Positions 45,296-52,971 of a DNA stretch of 64,000 nt are shown here, piece after piece. The notes under the pieces are model-generated. The model searched no databases. It saw only the letters and a list, made by a program, of their open reading frames with translations, and was not told the DNA's origin. Each line of letters starts with the position of its first letter. Positions within the stretch are counted from its first letter, which is position 1. The position numbers and the translations under genes were made by a program. This stretch comes from Actinomycetospora endophytica (GTDB lineage: Bacteria; Actinomycetota; Actinomycetes; Mycobacteriales; Pseudonocardiaceae), in contig NZ_JAJNDB010000001.1 in assembly GCF_021026375.1 (NCBI RefSeq), positions 496,001 through 560,000 on the forward strand. The letters are read 5' to 3'.

Positions 45296-46573
45296 TCAGG
45301 CCTGGGCGAGCGGGCGCCGCGCGACCCGGCGGGCCTGGGCGGCCAGCAGCGCCGCGGCGATCACCACCGTGGCGGCGGTCGCCACGCCGCCGATCACGAG
45401 CGGCGCGCGCCCGCCGAGGACCTCGGCCAGCCAGCCCAGCACCGGGCCGCCCAGCGGGGTGCCGCCGAGCAGCACGAGCATGTAGATGCCCATGACGCGC
45501 CCGCGCATGGACTCGGTGACCCCGAGCTGGACCGCCGCGTTGGCCGCCGTCGTGAACACCAGCTGGCCCAGGCCGGTCGGGATCAGCAGCAGGGCGGTCA
45601 GGGCGTAGGTCGGCATGACGCCGGTGAACAGCTCGGCGATCCCGAAGAACAGGCCCGCGAGCAGCACCGTCCGCAGCCGGGGGCGCCCGACCCGGCGCGC
45701 GGCGACGAACGTGCCGGCCAGGCACCCCACCGCCAGCGCCGAGGTCAGCAGCCCGTAGGACTCCGCGCCGCGGCCGAACACGCTGCGCGCGGTGATCGCG
45801 AGCGTCATGAAGAAGTTGATGCCGAAGGTGGACACGAAGAACACCACGGTCAGCAGCACGATGAGGTCGGGGCGCTGCTGCACCTCGCGCAGGCCCTCGA
45901 GCACCGCGCCGAGCGCCCGCCCGGGCCGCTTCTCGTAGGCGAACATGTCGGCCGGGCGCATCAGGAGCAGGCCGGTCACGACGGCGACGAAGGTCGCGGC
46001 GTTGACCAGGAACACCCAGCCGGTGCCGATCGCCGCGATCATCAGACCGGCGACGGCGGGCCCGACGATGCGGGCGGTGTTGAACGTCATCGAGTTCAGC
46101 GCGACGGCGTTGGTGATCGCCGAGGGGCCGACCATCTCGCCGGCGAAGGACTGCCGCACCGGGGCGTCGACGGCGGAGAAGCAGCCGTTCAGGAAGCAGA
46201 GCACGTAGACGATCGACAGCGTCGCGGTGCCGGACACGTCGAGGATGCCGAGCGTGAGGGCGCAGAGCCCCATGCCGACCTGCAGGACGACGAGCAGCTT
46301 GCGCTTGTCGTAGCGGTCGGCGAACGCACCCCCGAACAGCGAGAGCAGCAGCGTGGGCCCGAACTGCAGGGCCGCGGCGACGCCGAGGGCGACCGGGCTG
46401 CCGCCGGAGAGGTTGAGGACCAGCCAGTCCTGGGCGACGCGCTGCATCCACGTGCCGACGAGCGAGACGACCTGGCCGGAGGCGAAGAGCCGGTAGTTGC
46501 GGATCCGCAGCGACGCGAACATCGTCGCGCCACCTGGCGTGGACGACTCCGGTTGCTCCGTTCCCGCCGTCAC
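45296..46573 (-). CDS. MFS transporter (EntS-like)
   Basis: This 425-residue protein has about twelve membrane segments, starting NYRLFASGQVVSLVGTWMQR and AQDWLVLNLSGGSPVALGV, then the loop FGGAFADRYDKRKLLV and DAPVRQSFAGEMVGPSAI. This is the drug- or enterobactin-exporter type of MFS. GTG 46573 has TGAGG just upstream; ATG 46522 (MFASLRIRNY) is also plausible with AGGTGG nearby. A 10-base half of an IdeR box (TTAGGTAAGC) lies upstream, but only 11 of 19 positions match, so iron control is unproven. Confidence 0.82.
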   Translation of the reverse strand: MTAGTEQPESSTPGGATMFASLRIRNYRLFASGQVVSLVGTWMQRVAQDWLVLNLSGGSPVALGVAAALQFGPTLLLSLFGGAFADRYDKRKLLVVLQVGMGLCALTLGILDVSGTATLSIVYVLCFLNGCFSAVDAPVRQSFAGEMVGPSAITNAVALNSMTFNTARIVGPAVAGLMIAAIGTGWVFLVNAATFVAVVTGLLLMRPADMFAYEKRPGRALGAVLEGLREVQQRPDLIVLLTVVFFVSTFGINFFMTLAITARSVFGRGAESYGLLTSALAVGCLAGTFVAARRVGRPRLRTVLLAGLFFGIAELFTGVMPTYALTALLLIPTGLGQLVFTTAANAAVQLGVTESMRGRVMGIYMLVLLGGTPLGGPVLGWLAEVLGGRAPLVIGGVATAATVVIAAALLAAQARRVARRPLAQA

Positions 46574-46674
46574 CGTTGCCTCACATGAACTGAGCTTACC
46601 TAACATTCCCGGACGTCGGCCGGGTTGAGCACGGGGTCACGCGCCGCTCCCGGCCCGACGTCCGGACGTTCTTC

Positions 46675-46890
46675 CTACTTGGTGTCCTCGAGCGCGAACC
46701 CGACCTTCAGCGTCACCTGGTAGTGGTGCACCTTGCCGTCCTCGACGTGGCCACGGATCTCGCTGACCTCGAACCACCCGATCTCGCGCAGCGTCTCGGA
46801 GGCGCGCTTGATGGCGCCCTGGATCGCGTCGTCGACACCCTTCTCGGACGTCCCGACGATCTCGGTCTTCGAGTAGATGTTGTCGGCCAC
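46675..46890 (-). CDS. Dodecin
   Basis: This 71-residue flavin-binding protein forms a dodecameric shell that stores FMN, FAD or riboflavin. It has VADNIYSKTEIVGTSEKGVD, DAIQGAIKRASETLREIGWF and EVSEIRGHVEDGKVHHYQVT, the typical family sequence. GTG 46890 has AAGGAG 7 nt upstream. It follows the TetR gene on the same strand by about 100 nt. Dodecins may buffer free flavin to limit photochemistry (family knowledge). Confidence 0.93.
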   Translation of the reverse strand: MADNIYSKTEIVGTSEKGVDDAIQGAIKRASETLREIGWFEVSEIRGHVEDGKVHHYQVTLKVGFALEDTK

Positions 46891-46990
46891 TGGGAACTCC
46901 TTCGTCTCGGGGACCAGCCCGGTCGGGTTGCCCCGACCCGGCGCGGTGAACCGGTACCCGTTCTCCGCCGGACACCCACGTGGACGGTCG

Positions 46991-47647
46991 TCACGCCCCG
47001 CGCTCGTAGCGGGGTGAGCCGTCCGACGAGGAGGGACGGAGTACACCGAGATGGAGCAGTGCCGCGTCCAGGGCGATCTCGAGCGGAGCGACGTCGCGGG
47101 CCAGCCGCGCGAGCATCAGACCGCCCTGCAGGGCTGCGAGCAGCGCCCCGGCGAGCACCACGGTGTCGCCGGCGGCGGTGACCGCCCCCGCCCGACGGCC
47201 CCGGGCCACGAGGCCGGCCAGGGCGTCACGCCAGCGCGCGAAGGCCGCGGCCTGGTGCTCGCGCAGGACCGGGTCGTCGTCGACCTGGCCGCTCAGCACC
47301 CCGAGGGGACAGCTCAGCGGGCCGTCGCCGCCGCGGTGCAGGACGAGGAGGTCGTCCGCCCAGGCGGCGACGTCGCCGTCGGCATCCGGAGCGAGCCGGG
47401 GCTGGGCGGCGAGCACCCGGGCCAACTGGTGGTCGATGACGGCGAGGACGAGACCCCGCTTGTCCCCGAAGTGGTGGTAGAGCTGCGACTTCCCCGTACC
47501 GGTGGCGGACAGGACGTCACTCACCCCGGTGGCGGCGATCCCGCGCGCCTGCATGAGCTCGGCCGCGGCCTCGACCATCTGGTCCCGGGTCCGGCGGCCA
47601 CGCGCCGTCGGCGGTCGACCGTCCTGGGGAACGTCCTCGGCTGCCAC
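46991..47647 (-). CDS. TetR/AcrR family regulator
   Basis: This 218-residue regulator has the helix-turn-helix VEAAAELMQARGIAATGVSD, VLSATGTGKSQLYHHFGDKRGLV, then a helical ligand domain with the CPLGVLSGQVDDDP segment typical of the TetR_C group that carries C-L-x-G. GTG 47647 is chosen; the alternative TTG is at 47653. A perfect inverted repeat lies just upstream, between it and the divergent molybdenum oxidoreductase gene, probably its operator. The effector is unknown. Confidence 0.85.
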   Translation of the reverse strand: MAAEDVPQDGRPPTARGRRTRDQMVEAAAELMQARGIAATGVSDVLSATGTGKSQLYHHFGDKRGLVLAVIDHQLARVLAAQPRLAPDADGDVAAWADDLLVLHRGGDGPLSCPLGVLSGQVDDDPVLREHQAAAFARWRDALAGLVARGRRAGAVTAAGDTVVLAGALLAALQGGLMLARLARDVAPLEIALDAALLHLGVLRPSSSDGSPRYERGA

Positions 47648-47655
47648 CCCCAAAT

Positions 47656-47671
47656 TGTACCGATAGGTACA
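47656..47671. promoter_or_regulatory. TetR operator TGTACC-N4-GGTACA
   Basis: TGTACCGATAGGTACA has perfect 6-nt arms. It sits 8 nt upstream of the TetR start and 20 nt upstream of the oxidoreductase ATG. A repressor bound here would block both promoters. TGTACC/GGTACA-type sites are common for this regulator family. Confidence 0.7.
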
Positions 47672-47691
47672 TTCTCCGCTAGGGTCCCGGC

Positions 47692-49197
47692 ATGACGACG
47701 GTGGGGCGCGCCGGTGCGGGCGAGGCCGGGGACACCGCTGCCGAGCCCGCCGCGGTCGTCGTCGACCCCGTGGTGGACCCCGGCGAGGACGGGGCCGTGG
47801 TCGAGGAGCCCGAGGCCGGAGGAACCGGGAGCGGCGAGCCGGCGTCGTCGGAACGGGTCGCCCCCGAGCCCGAGTACGGCTTCCCCCGGGCGCTGTGGCG
47901 CGGCCTCGCCCGCATCCCGGTGCCGCCGCCCGCCGACCCGAGGACGTGGCGCAGCCCGCTGCGCGGGACGTGGCTGACCTCGGTGTTCGGCGCGGTGCTC
48001 CTCGTCGGGCTCCCGATCGTCATCCTCACCGGGCTGCTGTCCTTCATCGCCTACGGGCCGCAGTTCGGCCAGGCGCTCCCGGCCGACGTCGGGTACCTGC
48101 ACCTGCCGTTCTTCGACTGGCCGTCGAACCCGTCGTGGCTCTACCGGCTCACCCAGGGCAGCCACGTGGTCGGCGGGATGATCCTCGCGCCGGTGGTGCT
48201 GGCCAAGCTGTGGTCGGTCGTGCCCAAGCTGTTCGCCTGGCCACCCGTGCGGAGCGCCGCCCAGCTGCTCGAGCGCCTCTCGCTGCTCGCGCTGGTCGGC
48301 GGGATCCTCTTCGAGTTCATCACCGGCCTGATGAACTCGCAGTACGACTACGGGTGGGGCTTCAGCTTCTACACCGCGCACTACTACGGGGCCTGGGTCT
48401 TCATCGGCGGCTTCGTGACCCACGTGGCGGTCAAGCTCCCGACGATGCTGCGCGCGCTGCGCGCCGGGCCCGGCGGCACCGGGGCTCTCGGACGGTGGCT
48501 GCACGACTCCCCCGCCGAGACCGAGCCCGAACCGATGGACCACACCGGGCTCGCGGCGCTGGCGCCGAACAAGCCGTCGCTGTCCCGGCGCGGACTGCTC
48601 GGCATGATCGGGGGCGGCAGCCTGCTGGTCGGCCTCCTGAGCGTCGGCCAGACCTGGGACGCGCTGCGGCCGCTGGCGCTGCTCTCGCCGCGCGGCCAGT
48701 CCTACGGGAACGGTCCCAACGACTTCCAGATCAACCGCACGCTCGCCGGCTCCGGGATCAACCCGACGGCGCTCGACGACGGGTGGCGGCTGCGGCTGAC
48801 CGGCGGGTCGAGCGAGGTGTCGCTGTCCCGCCGCGCACTGTTGGACATGGCCCAGCACACCGCGACGCTGCCGATCGCGTGCGTCGAGGGCTGGTCGGTG
48901 ACGCGGACCTGGACCGGGGTGCGGCTGCGCGACCTCGCGGCGCTGGCCGGGGTGCCGAACCCGGACACCGCGTTCGTCCAGTCGATCGAGACGTCCGGGG
49001 CCTACGCCCGCGCGACCCTGCAGTCCAACCAGGTCCTGAACCCCGACGCACTGCTGGCGCTGAAGGTCGGGAACCCGGGTGAGGAGACGGTCGACCTCGC
49101 CCCGAACCACGGCTACCCGGCGCGGATCATCGTCCCGGCGCTCCCGGGGGTCCACAACACCAAGTGGGTCGCGGCCGTCGACTTCAGGCCGGCGTGA
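47692..49197 (+). CDS. Membrane-anchored molybdopterin oxidoreductase with b561-like domain
   Basis: This 501-residue fusion has an acidic Ala/Glu/Val-rich N-terminus. A membrane domain of four to five helices (VFGAVLLVGLPIVILTGLLS, residues about 100-250) has His residues such as TQGSHVVGGM and FVTHVAVKL that fit a haem b561-like unit. The C-terminal sulfite-oxidase-type molybdopterin domain includes IACVEGWSVTRTWTGVRLRD, where Cys is the expected molybdenum ligand, and YPARIIVPALPGVHNTKWV. The enzyme probably oxidises or reduces a sulfur- or oxyanion-type substrate, passing electrons through haem to quinone (inference). It is divergent from TetR and coupled to a small membrane-protein gene. 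Confidence 0.85.
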   Translation: MTTVGRAGAGEAGDTAAEPAAVVVDPVVDPGEDGAVVEEPEAGGTGSGEPASSERVAPEPEYGFPRALWRGLARIPVPPPADPRTWRSPLRGTWLTSVFGAVLLVGLPIVILTGLLSFIAYGPQFGQALPADVGYLHLPFFDWPSNPSWLYRLTQGSHVVGGMILAPVVLAKLWSVVPKLFAWPPVRSAAQLLERLSLLALVGGILFEFITGLMNSQYDYGWGFSFYTAHYYGAWVFIGGFVTHVAVKLPTMLRALRAGPGGTGALGRWLHDSPAETEPEPMDHTGLAALAPNKPSLSRRGLLGMIGGGSLLVGLLSVGQTWDALRPLALLSPRGQSYGNGPNDFQINRTLAGSGINPTALDDGWRLRLTGGSSEVSLSRRALLDMAQHTATLPIACVEGWSVTRTWTGVRLRDLAALAGVPNPDTAFVQSIETSGAYARATLQSNQVLNPDALLALKVGNPGEETVDLAPNHGYPARIIVPALPGVHNTKWVAAVDFRPA

Positions 49198-49748
49198 TGC
49201 GGGCGACCCTGCGCTTCTGGCGCCACCTCTACGGCGAGAACCCGCTGCACCTGCTGGCGATGGTGGGCTGCTTCGCCCTCGTCGGGTACGCCGTCACGTT
49301 CGTCTTCCCCGGTCCGAGCGCGCTCGCCCTGGGGATCTGGTTCGCGGGCGCCGTGATCGGGCACGATCTGATCCTCTACCCGCTCTACGCCTTCGCCGAT
49401 CAGCCGCTGGTGGTCCTCCGGTGGGCGCGACGACGGGTGCTGCCCCGTCGGCCGGCGCTGGTGCCGGCGATCAACCACGTGCGGGCGCCGGTGCTCGGCG
49501 CGGCGGTGCTGGGACTGATCTACTTCCCGACCATCAGCCAGCGGGGCGACGCGGCCTTCACGTTCGCCTCGGGCCACTCGATGGTCGGCGAGTACGCGAA
49601 CTGGCTGCTGATCACCGGGGTGCTGTTCCTCGGGAGCGCGGTGATCTACGCGATCCGGCTCGGGGTGGCCCTCCGGCGCCCGCGGCCCCCGGTCACCGCG
49701 CCCGAGGAGCCCGACGAGGTCACCGAGGCCCGGAGCGGGGCCACGTAG
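49197..49748 (+). CDS. Membrane protein coupled to the molybdenum oxidoreductase
   Basis: This 183-residue protein has about four transmembrane segments (LHLLAMVGCFALVGYAVTF, LALGIWFAGAVIGHDLI, VLGAAVLGLIYFPTI, LLITGVLFLGSAVIYAI). It is a hypothetical family that follows such oxidoreductases in actinobacteria. Its ATG 49197 overlaps the oxidoreductase TGA by one base (TGATG), so it is co-translated. Its stop TAG is the left end of element E1d. I recognise no other domain. It may be a quinone- or haem-interacting subunit (inference). Confidence 0.75.
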   Translation: MRATLRFWRHLYGENPLHLLAMVGCFALVGYAVTFVFPGPSALALGIWFAGAVIGHDLILYPLYAFADQPLVVLRWARRRVLPRRPALVPAINHVRAPVLGAAVLGLIYFPTISQRGDAAFTFASGHSMVGEYANWLLITGVLFLGSAVIYAIRLGVALRRPRPPVTAPEEPDEVTEARSGAT

Positions 49749-49820
49749 GTGCGCTGACGCGCATGTGAGCACTAATTGACGCCGGGGCGTCAATTAGTGC
49801 TCACGAGCCGCAGGCACCTA
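49746..49820. repeat. Palindromic element E1, copy d
   Basis: This 75-bp copy begins TAGGTGCGCTGACGCGCA and ends GCCGCAGGCACCTA. The core hairpin (49765-49804) is a perfect 19-bp stem, GTGAGCACTAATTGACGCC, with a two-base loop GG. Its first TAG ends the membrane-protein gene and its last CTA provides the TAG stop of convergent sfnG. It is the best-preserved copy. Confidence 0.93.
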
Positions 49821-50936
49821 CGCCTGCGCCAGCTCCCGCTCCGGCAGCGCCGCCTCCATCTCGCGGACCAGCGGCAGCACCTGCTCGCCGAACTGCTCGA
49901 TGTCCTCCTTGACGTGCAGGAAGCAGAGCAGGGACAGGTCGACGCCGAGCTTCTTGTACTCGATCAGCCGCTCGGCGATCTGCTCGGGCGTGCCGATCAG
50001 GCCGGTCCGGAAGCCGTCGTTGTACTGGACCAGGTCGGCCCAGGACGACTCCGCCCACATGCCCTTGCCGTCGGGGGACGAGGCGCCGCCCTGCTGCACG
50101 GCCTGGCGGAAGCCCTCGACCTGCTCCACGTTCGCCTTGTCGACGATCTCCTGCAGCACGCCCCGGGCCTCCTTCTCGGAGTCCCGGATGATCATGAAGC
50201 CGTTGAGGCCGAAGTTCACCGAGCGGTTGTTCTCCTTGGCCGAGGCGTTGACGTCGTTCAGCTGCTCGATGACGCCGTCGTAGTCCTTGCCGTTGGAGAA
50301 GTAGAAGTCCGACACCCGGCCGGCCATCTGGCGCGCGGCCGTCGAGTTGCCGCCCTGGAAGATCTCCGGGTGCGGGCGCTCGGGGGTGTTCAGCGGCTTG
50401 GGCTTCAGCGAGTAGTCGTGGAAGCGGTAGAAGTCGCCGAGGAACGTGAAGTCGTCCTCTTCCCAGATGCCCTTGAGGCAGCGGATGAACTCCTCGGTGC
50501 GCCGGTAGCGCTCGTCGTGCTCGAGCCACGGCTCACCGAAGGCCTGGAACTCGCCCTTGAACCAGCCGGACACCACGTTCGTCGCGAACCGGCCGTTGGT
50601 CAGGTGGTCCGCCGTGGCCCCGAAGTTCGCGAAGACGCCCGGGTGCCACATGCCCGGGTGCACCGCGGCCATGACCTTGAGGCGCTCGGTCGCCATCATG
50701 ATCGCGAGCGAGAGCGACGTGGACTCGTGCTGGTACTCCGCCGAGTAGCTCGCCATGTAGCGGACCTGGGAGAGCGCGTACTCGAAGCCGTTGTTCTCGG
50801 CCGCGATCGCGGTGTCGCGGTTGTACTCCCAGCTCCAGTCGGTGCGCTGCTCGATGCTGCTGGTCACCAGGCCGCCGGAGACGTTCGGGACCCAGTAGGC
50901 GAACTTCAGGGGGTCTGACGGGGTGCCGACGGACAC
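49818..50936 (-). CDS. sfnG: Dimethylsulfone monooxygenase
   Basis: This 372-residue luciferase-like flavin monooxygenase carries the SfnG-type sequence: LKFAYWVPNVSGGLVTSSIE, GFEYALSQVRYMASYSAEYQ, FGATADHLTNGRFATNVVSG and WLEHDERYRRTEEFI. It uses FMNH2 and O2 to convert dimethylsulfone to methanesulfinate, providing sulfur. GTG 50936 has GAGGAGG 5 nt upstream. A leader peptide and hairpin precede it, suggesting sulfur-responsive control. The convergent molybdenum oxidoreductase could handle sulfite, which fits a sulfur theme. Confidence 0.92.
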   Translation of the reverse strand: MSVGTPSDPLKFAYWVPNVSGGLVTSSIEQRTDWSWEYNRDTAIAAENNGFEYALSQVRYMASYSAEYQHESTSLSLAIMMATERLKVMAAVHPGMWHPGVFANFGATADHLTNGRFATNVVSGWFKGEFQAFGEPWLEHDERYRRTEEFIRCLKGIWEEDDFTFLGDFYRFHDYSLKPKPLNTPERPHPEIFQGGNSTAARQMAGRVSDFYFSNGKDYDGVIEQLNDVNASAKENNRSVNFGLNGFMIIRDSEKEARGVLQEIVDKANVEQVEGFRQAVQQGGASSPDGKGMWAESSWADLVQYNDGFRTGLIGTPEQIAERLIEYKKLGVDLSLLCFLHVKEDIEQFGEQVLPLVREMEAALPERELAQA

Positions 50937-50965
50937 GGGGGCCTCCTCGAGGCATGCGGTGGACG

Positions 50966-50987
50966 GCCCCGGAAGCGGTCCCGGGGC
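50966..50987 (-). terminator. Hairpin between leader peptide and sfnG
   Basis: The arms GCCCCGG and CCGGGGC pair perfectly with an 8-nt loop. It lies between the leader-peptide stop and the sfnG ribosome site and could serve as the attenuating structure, although a competing antiterminator arm is not obvious. Confidence 0.4.
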
Positions 50988-51018
50988 TCAGAGGGATCGA
51001 GTGATCGTGGGCGTGGGT

Positions 51019-51099
51019 CTAGAGCCGACACGCCTGGGTCGCGAGGAGGCCGAAATCGACGTGCCTGCGGCGCGTCAGCGGCACTCCTGCGTCACCCAT
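51019..51099 (-). CDS. Putative sulfur-responsive leader peptide upstream of sfnG
   Basis: A 26-codon frame starts at ATG 51099 and ends with TAG at 51019. The core LTRRRHVDFGLLATQACRL matches the short leader peptides that actinobacteria place before sulfur-acquisition genes, which keep an RRRHVD motif followed by a late cysteine. The Cys codon near the end would make ribosomes stall when cysteine is scarce and so affect downstream expression (mechanism from family knowledge; not shown here). It sits 83 nt before the sfnG start. Confidence 0.72.
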   Translation of the reverse strand: MGDAGVPLTRRRHVDFGLLATQACRL

Positions 51100-51181
51100 C
51101 GGGCACAACCGTTCCGGCCGTTCACCACCCTGTCAACCGGAGGCCCACCCGGGAGCGACCCCGCTCACACCGGGGTTTCGA

Positions 51182-52618
51182 TCAGCCGCCGAACGCCGCC
51201 CGCAGCGGCCCGACCGCGAAGTAGGCGACGAACGCGGCCGCCACGACCCACATCAGCGGGTGGATGGTGCGCGCCCGCCCGGTCGCCGCGTGCAGCACCA
51301 CCCAGGTCACGAAGCCCGCCCCGATACCGTTGGCGATCGAGTACGTGAACGGCATGACGACGATCGTGAGGAACACCGGCAGCGCGGTCGCGAAGTCGTC
51401 CCACGCGATCTCCCGGACGCCGCCCATCATCAGGGCACCCACGACGACGAGGGCCGGCGCCGCCGCCTCGACGGGCACGATCTCGTAGAGCGGCGTGAAG
51501 AACATCGCGGCGAGGAAGAGCAGGCCGGTGACGACGTTGGCGAGCCCGGTGCGCGCGCCCGACGCGATGCCCGAGGCCGACTCCACGAAGACCGTGTTCG
51601 AGCTCGACGAGGCCGCACCGCCCGCCACGGCGCCGACGCCCTCCACCACCAGCGCCCGCCCGATCCCCGGCAGCTGCCCCTGCTCGTCGAGCAGATCGGC
51701 CTGCCGACCGAGCCCGGTCATCGTGCCCATCGCATCGAAGAAGTTCGCCAGGACCAGGGTGAACACGAGCAGCGTCACCGCGATCGCCGGGAGCCGGGTG
51801 AACGCCCCGAAGGACACGTCGCCGACGAGCGAGAGGTCCGGCAGGGACACGATCGACGACGGCAGGCCCGGGTAGCCGAGGTTCCAGCCGTGCGGGTTCG
51901 TGCCGTTCGAGGGCCCGGCGTGCACGATCGCCTCGACGACGATCGCGATCACCGTCGTGGCGACGACCCCGATGAGGATCCCGGCCCGGGTGCCCCGCGC
52001 GACCAGCACGCCGGTGATCAGCAGCCCGGCGCAGAACACCGCGGTCGGCCAGCTGGCGATCGAGCCGTCGATCCCGAGCCCGACCGGCACCGTCGTGTTC
52101 GCGGCGTCCGGGATGCGGCGGACGAACCCGGCGTCGACGAGCCCGATCAGCGCGATGAACGCCCCGATCCCCGCCGAGATCGCGATCTTGAGCGGGTTCG
52201 GGATGGCCGCGAACACCGCGGTGCGGAACCCGGTGAGGCCGAGGATCACGATGATCACGCCCTCGACGACGACGAGGCCCATCGCCTCGGGCCACGTCAT
52301 CTGCGGGGCGATCGTCACCGCGACCAGGGTGTTGATCCCCAGCCCGGTGGCCAGCGCGAACGGGAAGTTCGCGACCAGCCCGAACAGGATCGTCATCACC
52401 CCGGCCACGAGCGCGGTCACCGCGGCGACCTGGGGCACCGCGAGCGTCGCGCCGAGCACGTCGCGCTTCGCGCCCGCCGACGTCGGATCGACGCTGCCGA
52501 GGATCAGGGGGTTGAGGACGACGATGTACGCCATCGTCACGAAGGTGACGATCCCGCCGCGCACCTCGCCGCCGACGGTCGCACCGCGCTCGTACGTTCG
52601 GAACAGTCGCCGGAGCAC
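51182..52618 (-). CDS. NCS2 family purine permease
   Basis: This 478-residue permease has about twelve to fourteen transmembrane segments. Motifs of the AzgA/PbuG adenine-guanine-hypoxanthine group are present: EVRGGIVTFVTMAYIVVLNP, FALATGLGINTLVAV, LANFFDAMGTMTGLGRQADL and ASSSSNTVFVESASGIASGARTGL, with the conserved substrate-binding Glu. It likely imports hypoxanthine, guanine or adenine by proton symport. ATG/GTG 52618 begins MLRRLFRTYERG. It diverges from the DUF2530 gene. I see no purine riboswitch in the short upstream gap. Confidence 0.9.
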   Translation of the reverse strand: MLRRLFRTYERGATVGGEVRGGIVTFVTMAYIVVLNPLILGSVDPTSAGAKRDVLGATLAVPQVAAVTALVAGVMTILFGLVANFPFALATGLGINTLVAVTIAPQMTWPEAMGLVVVEGVIIVILGLTGFRTAVFAAIPNPLKIAISAGIGAFIALIGLVDAGFVRRIPDAANTTVPVGLGIDGSIASWPTAVFCAGLLITGVLVARGTRAGILIGVVATTVIAIVVEAIVHAGPSNGTNPHGWNLGYPGLPSSIVSLPDLSLVGDVSFGAFTRLPAIAVTLLVFTLVLANFFDAMGTMTGLGRQADLLDEQGQLPGIGRALVVEGVGAVAGGAASSSSNTVFVESASGIASGARTGLANVVTGLLFLAAMFFTPLYEIVPVEAAAPALVVVGALMMGGVREIAWDDFATALPVFLTIVVMPFTYSIANGIGAGFVTWVVLHAATGRARTIHPLMWVVAAAFVAYFAVGPLRAAFGG

Positions 52619-52695
52619 GGCGCGGAGAGTAGGGACACCGCGTGCGCGGTGCCAGGCGAACAGCCCCGCCGTGGTGACGCCGTTAGGGTCGCGTC

Positions 52696-52965
52696 GTGTC
52701 GTCCCCCGATCCCGACGACGGGTGGCAGCCGCCCCCGCTGCCCCGTCGGCTGACCGACCCGGTGCCCGTGGTGCTGCTCGGGTCGGCGGTGTGGCTCGTC
52801 GCCTTCGTGGTGCTCGGGGTGCTGGCGCTCAGCGGTGCCCGGCCGGCCGACGCCTGGCTGTGGGCGTGCGCGGTCGGGGTCGGGCTCGGCGCGCTCGGGC
52901 TCGGTGTCCTCGCCCTGCAGCGCCGCGCGGGCGCCCGCGGTTCACGGGGCGCCCAGAAACTCTGA
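52696..52965 (+). CDS. DUF2530 small membrane protein
   Basis: This 89-residue protein has two transmembrane helices (VVLLGSAVWLVAFVVLGVLAL and AWLWACAVGVGLGALGLGVLAL) with proline-rich N-terminus PPPLPRRLTDPVPVV, the DUF2530 pattern. GTG 52696 is the start. DUF2530 genes are found near the permease and trmH-type genes in mycobacteria-like synteny blocks (from memory). Function unknown. It converges with the sacsin-like ATPase gene, 6 nt away. Confidence 0.8.
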   Translation: MSSPDPDDGWQPPPLPRRLTDPVPVVLLGSAVWLVAFVVLGVLALSGARPADAWLWACAVGVGLGALGLGVLALQRRAGARGSRGAQKL

Positions 52966-52971
52966 GGTCGG

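Noticed and set aside
46574..46610. IdeR box upstream of the MFS gene
   Set aside because: Only 11 of 19 positions match the consensus; only one half-site is recognisable.
50937..51181. SAM riboswitch upstream of sfnG
   Set aside because: I searched by eye for the SAM-II and SAM-IV core blocks and found none; the leader peptide explains the region better.
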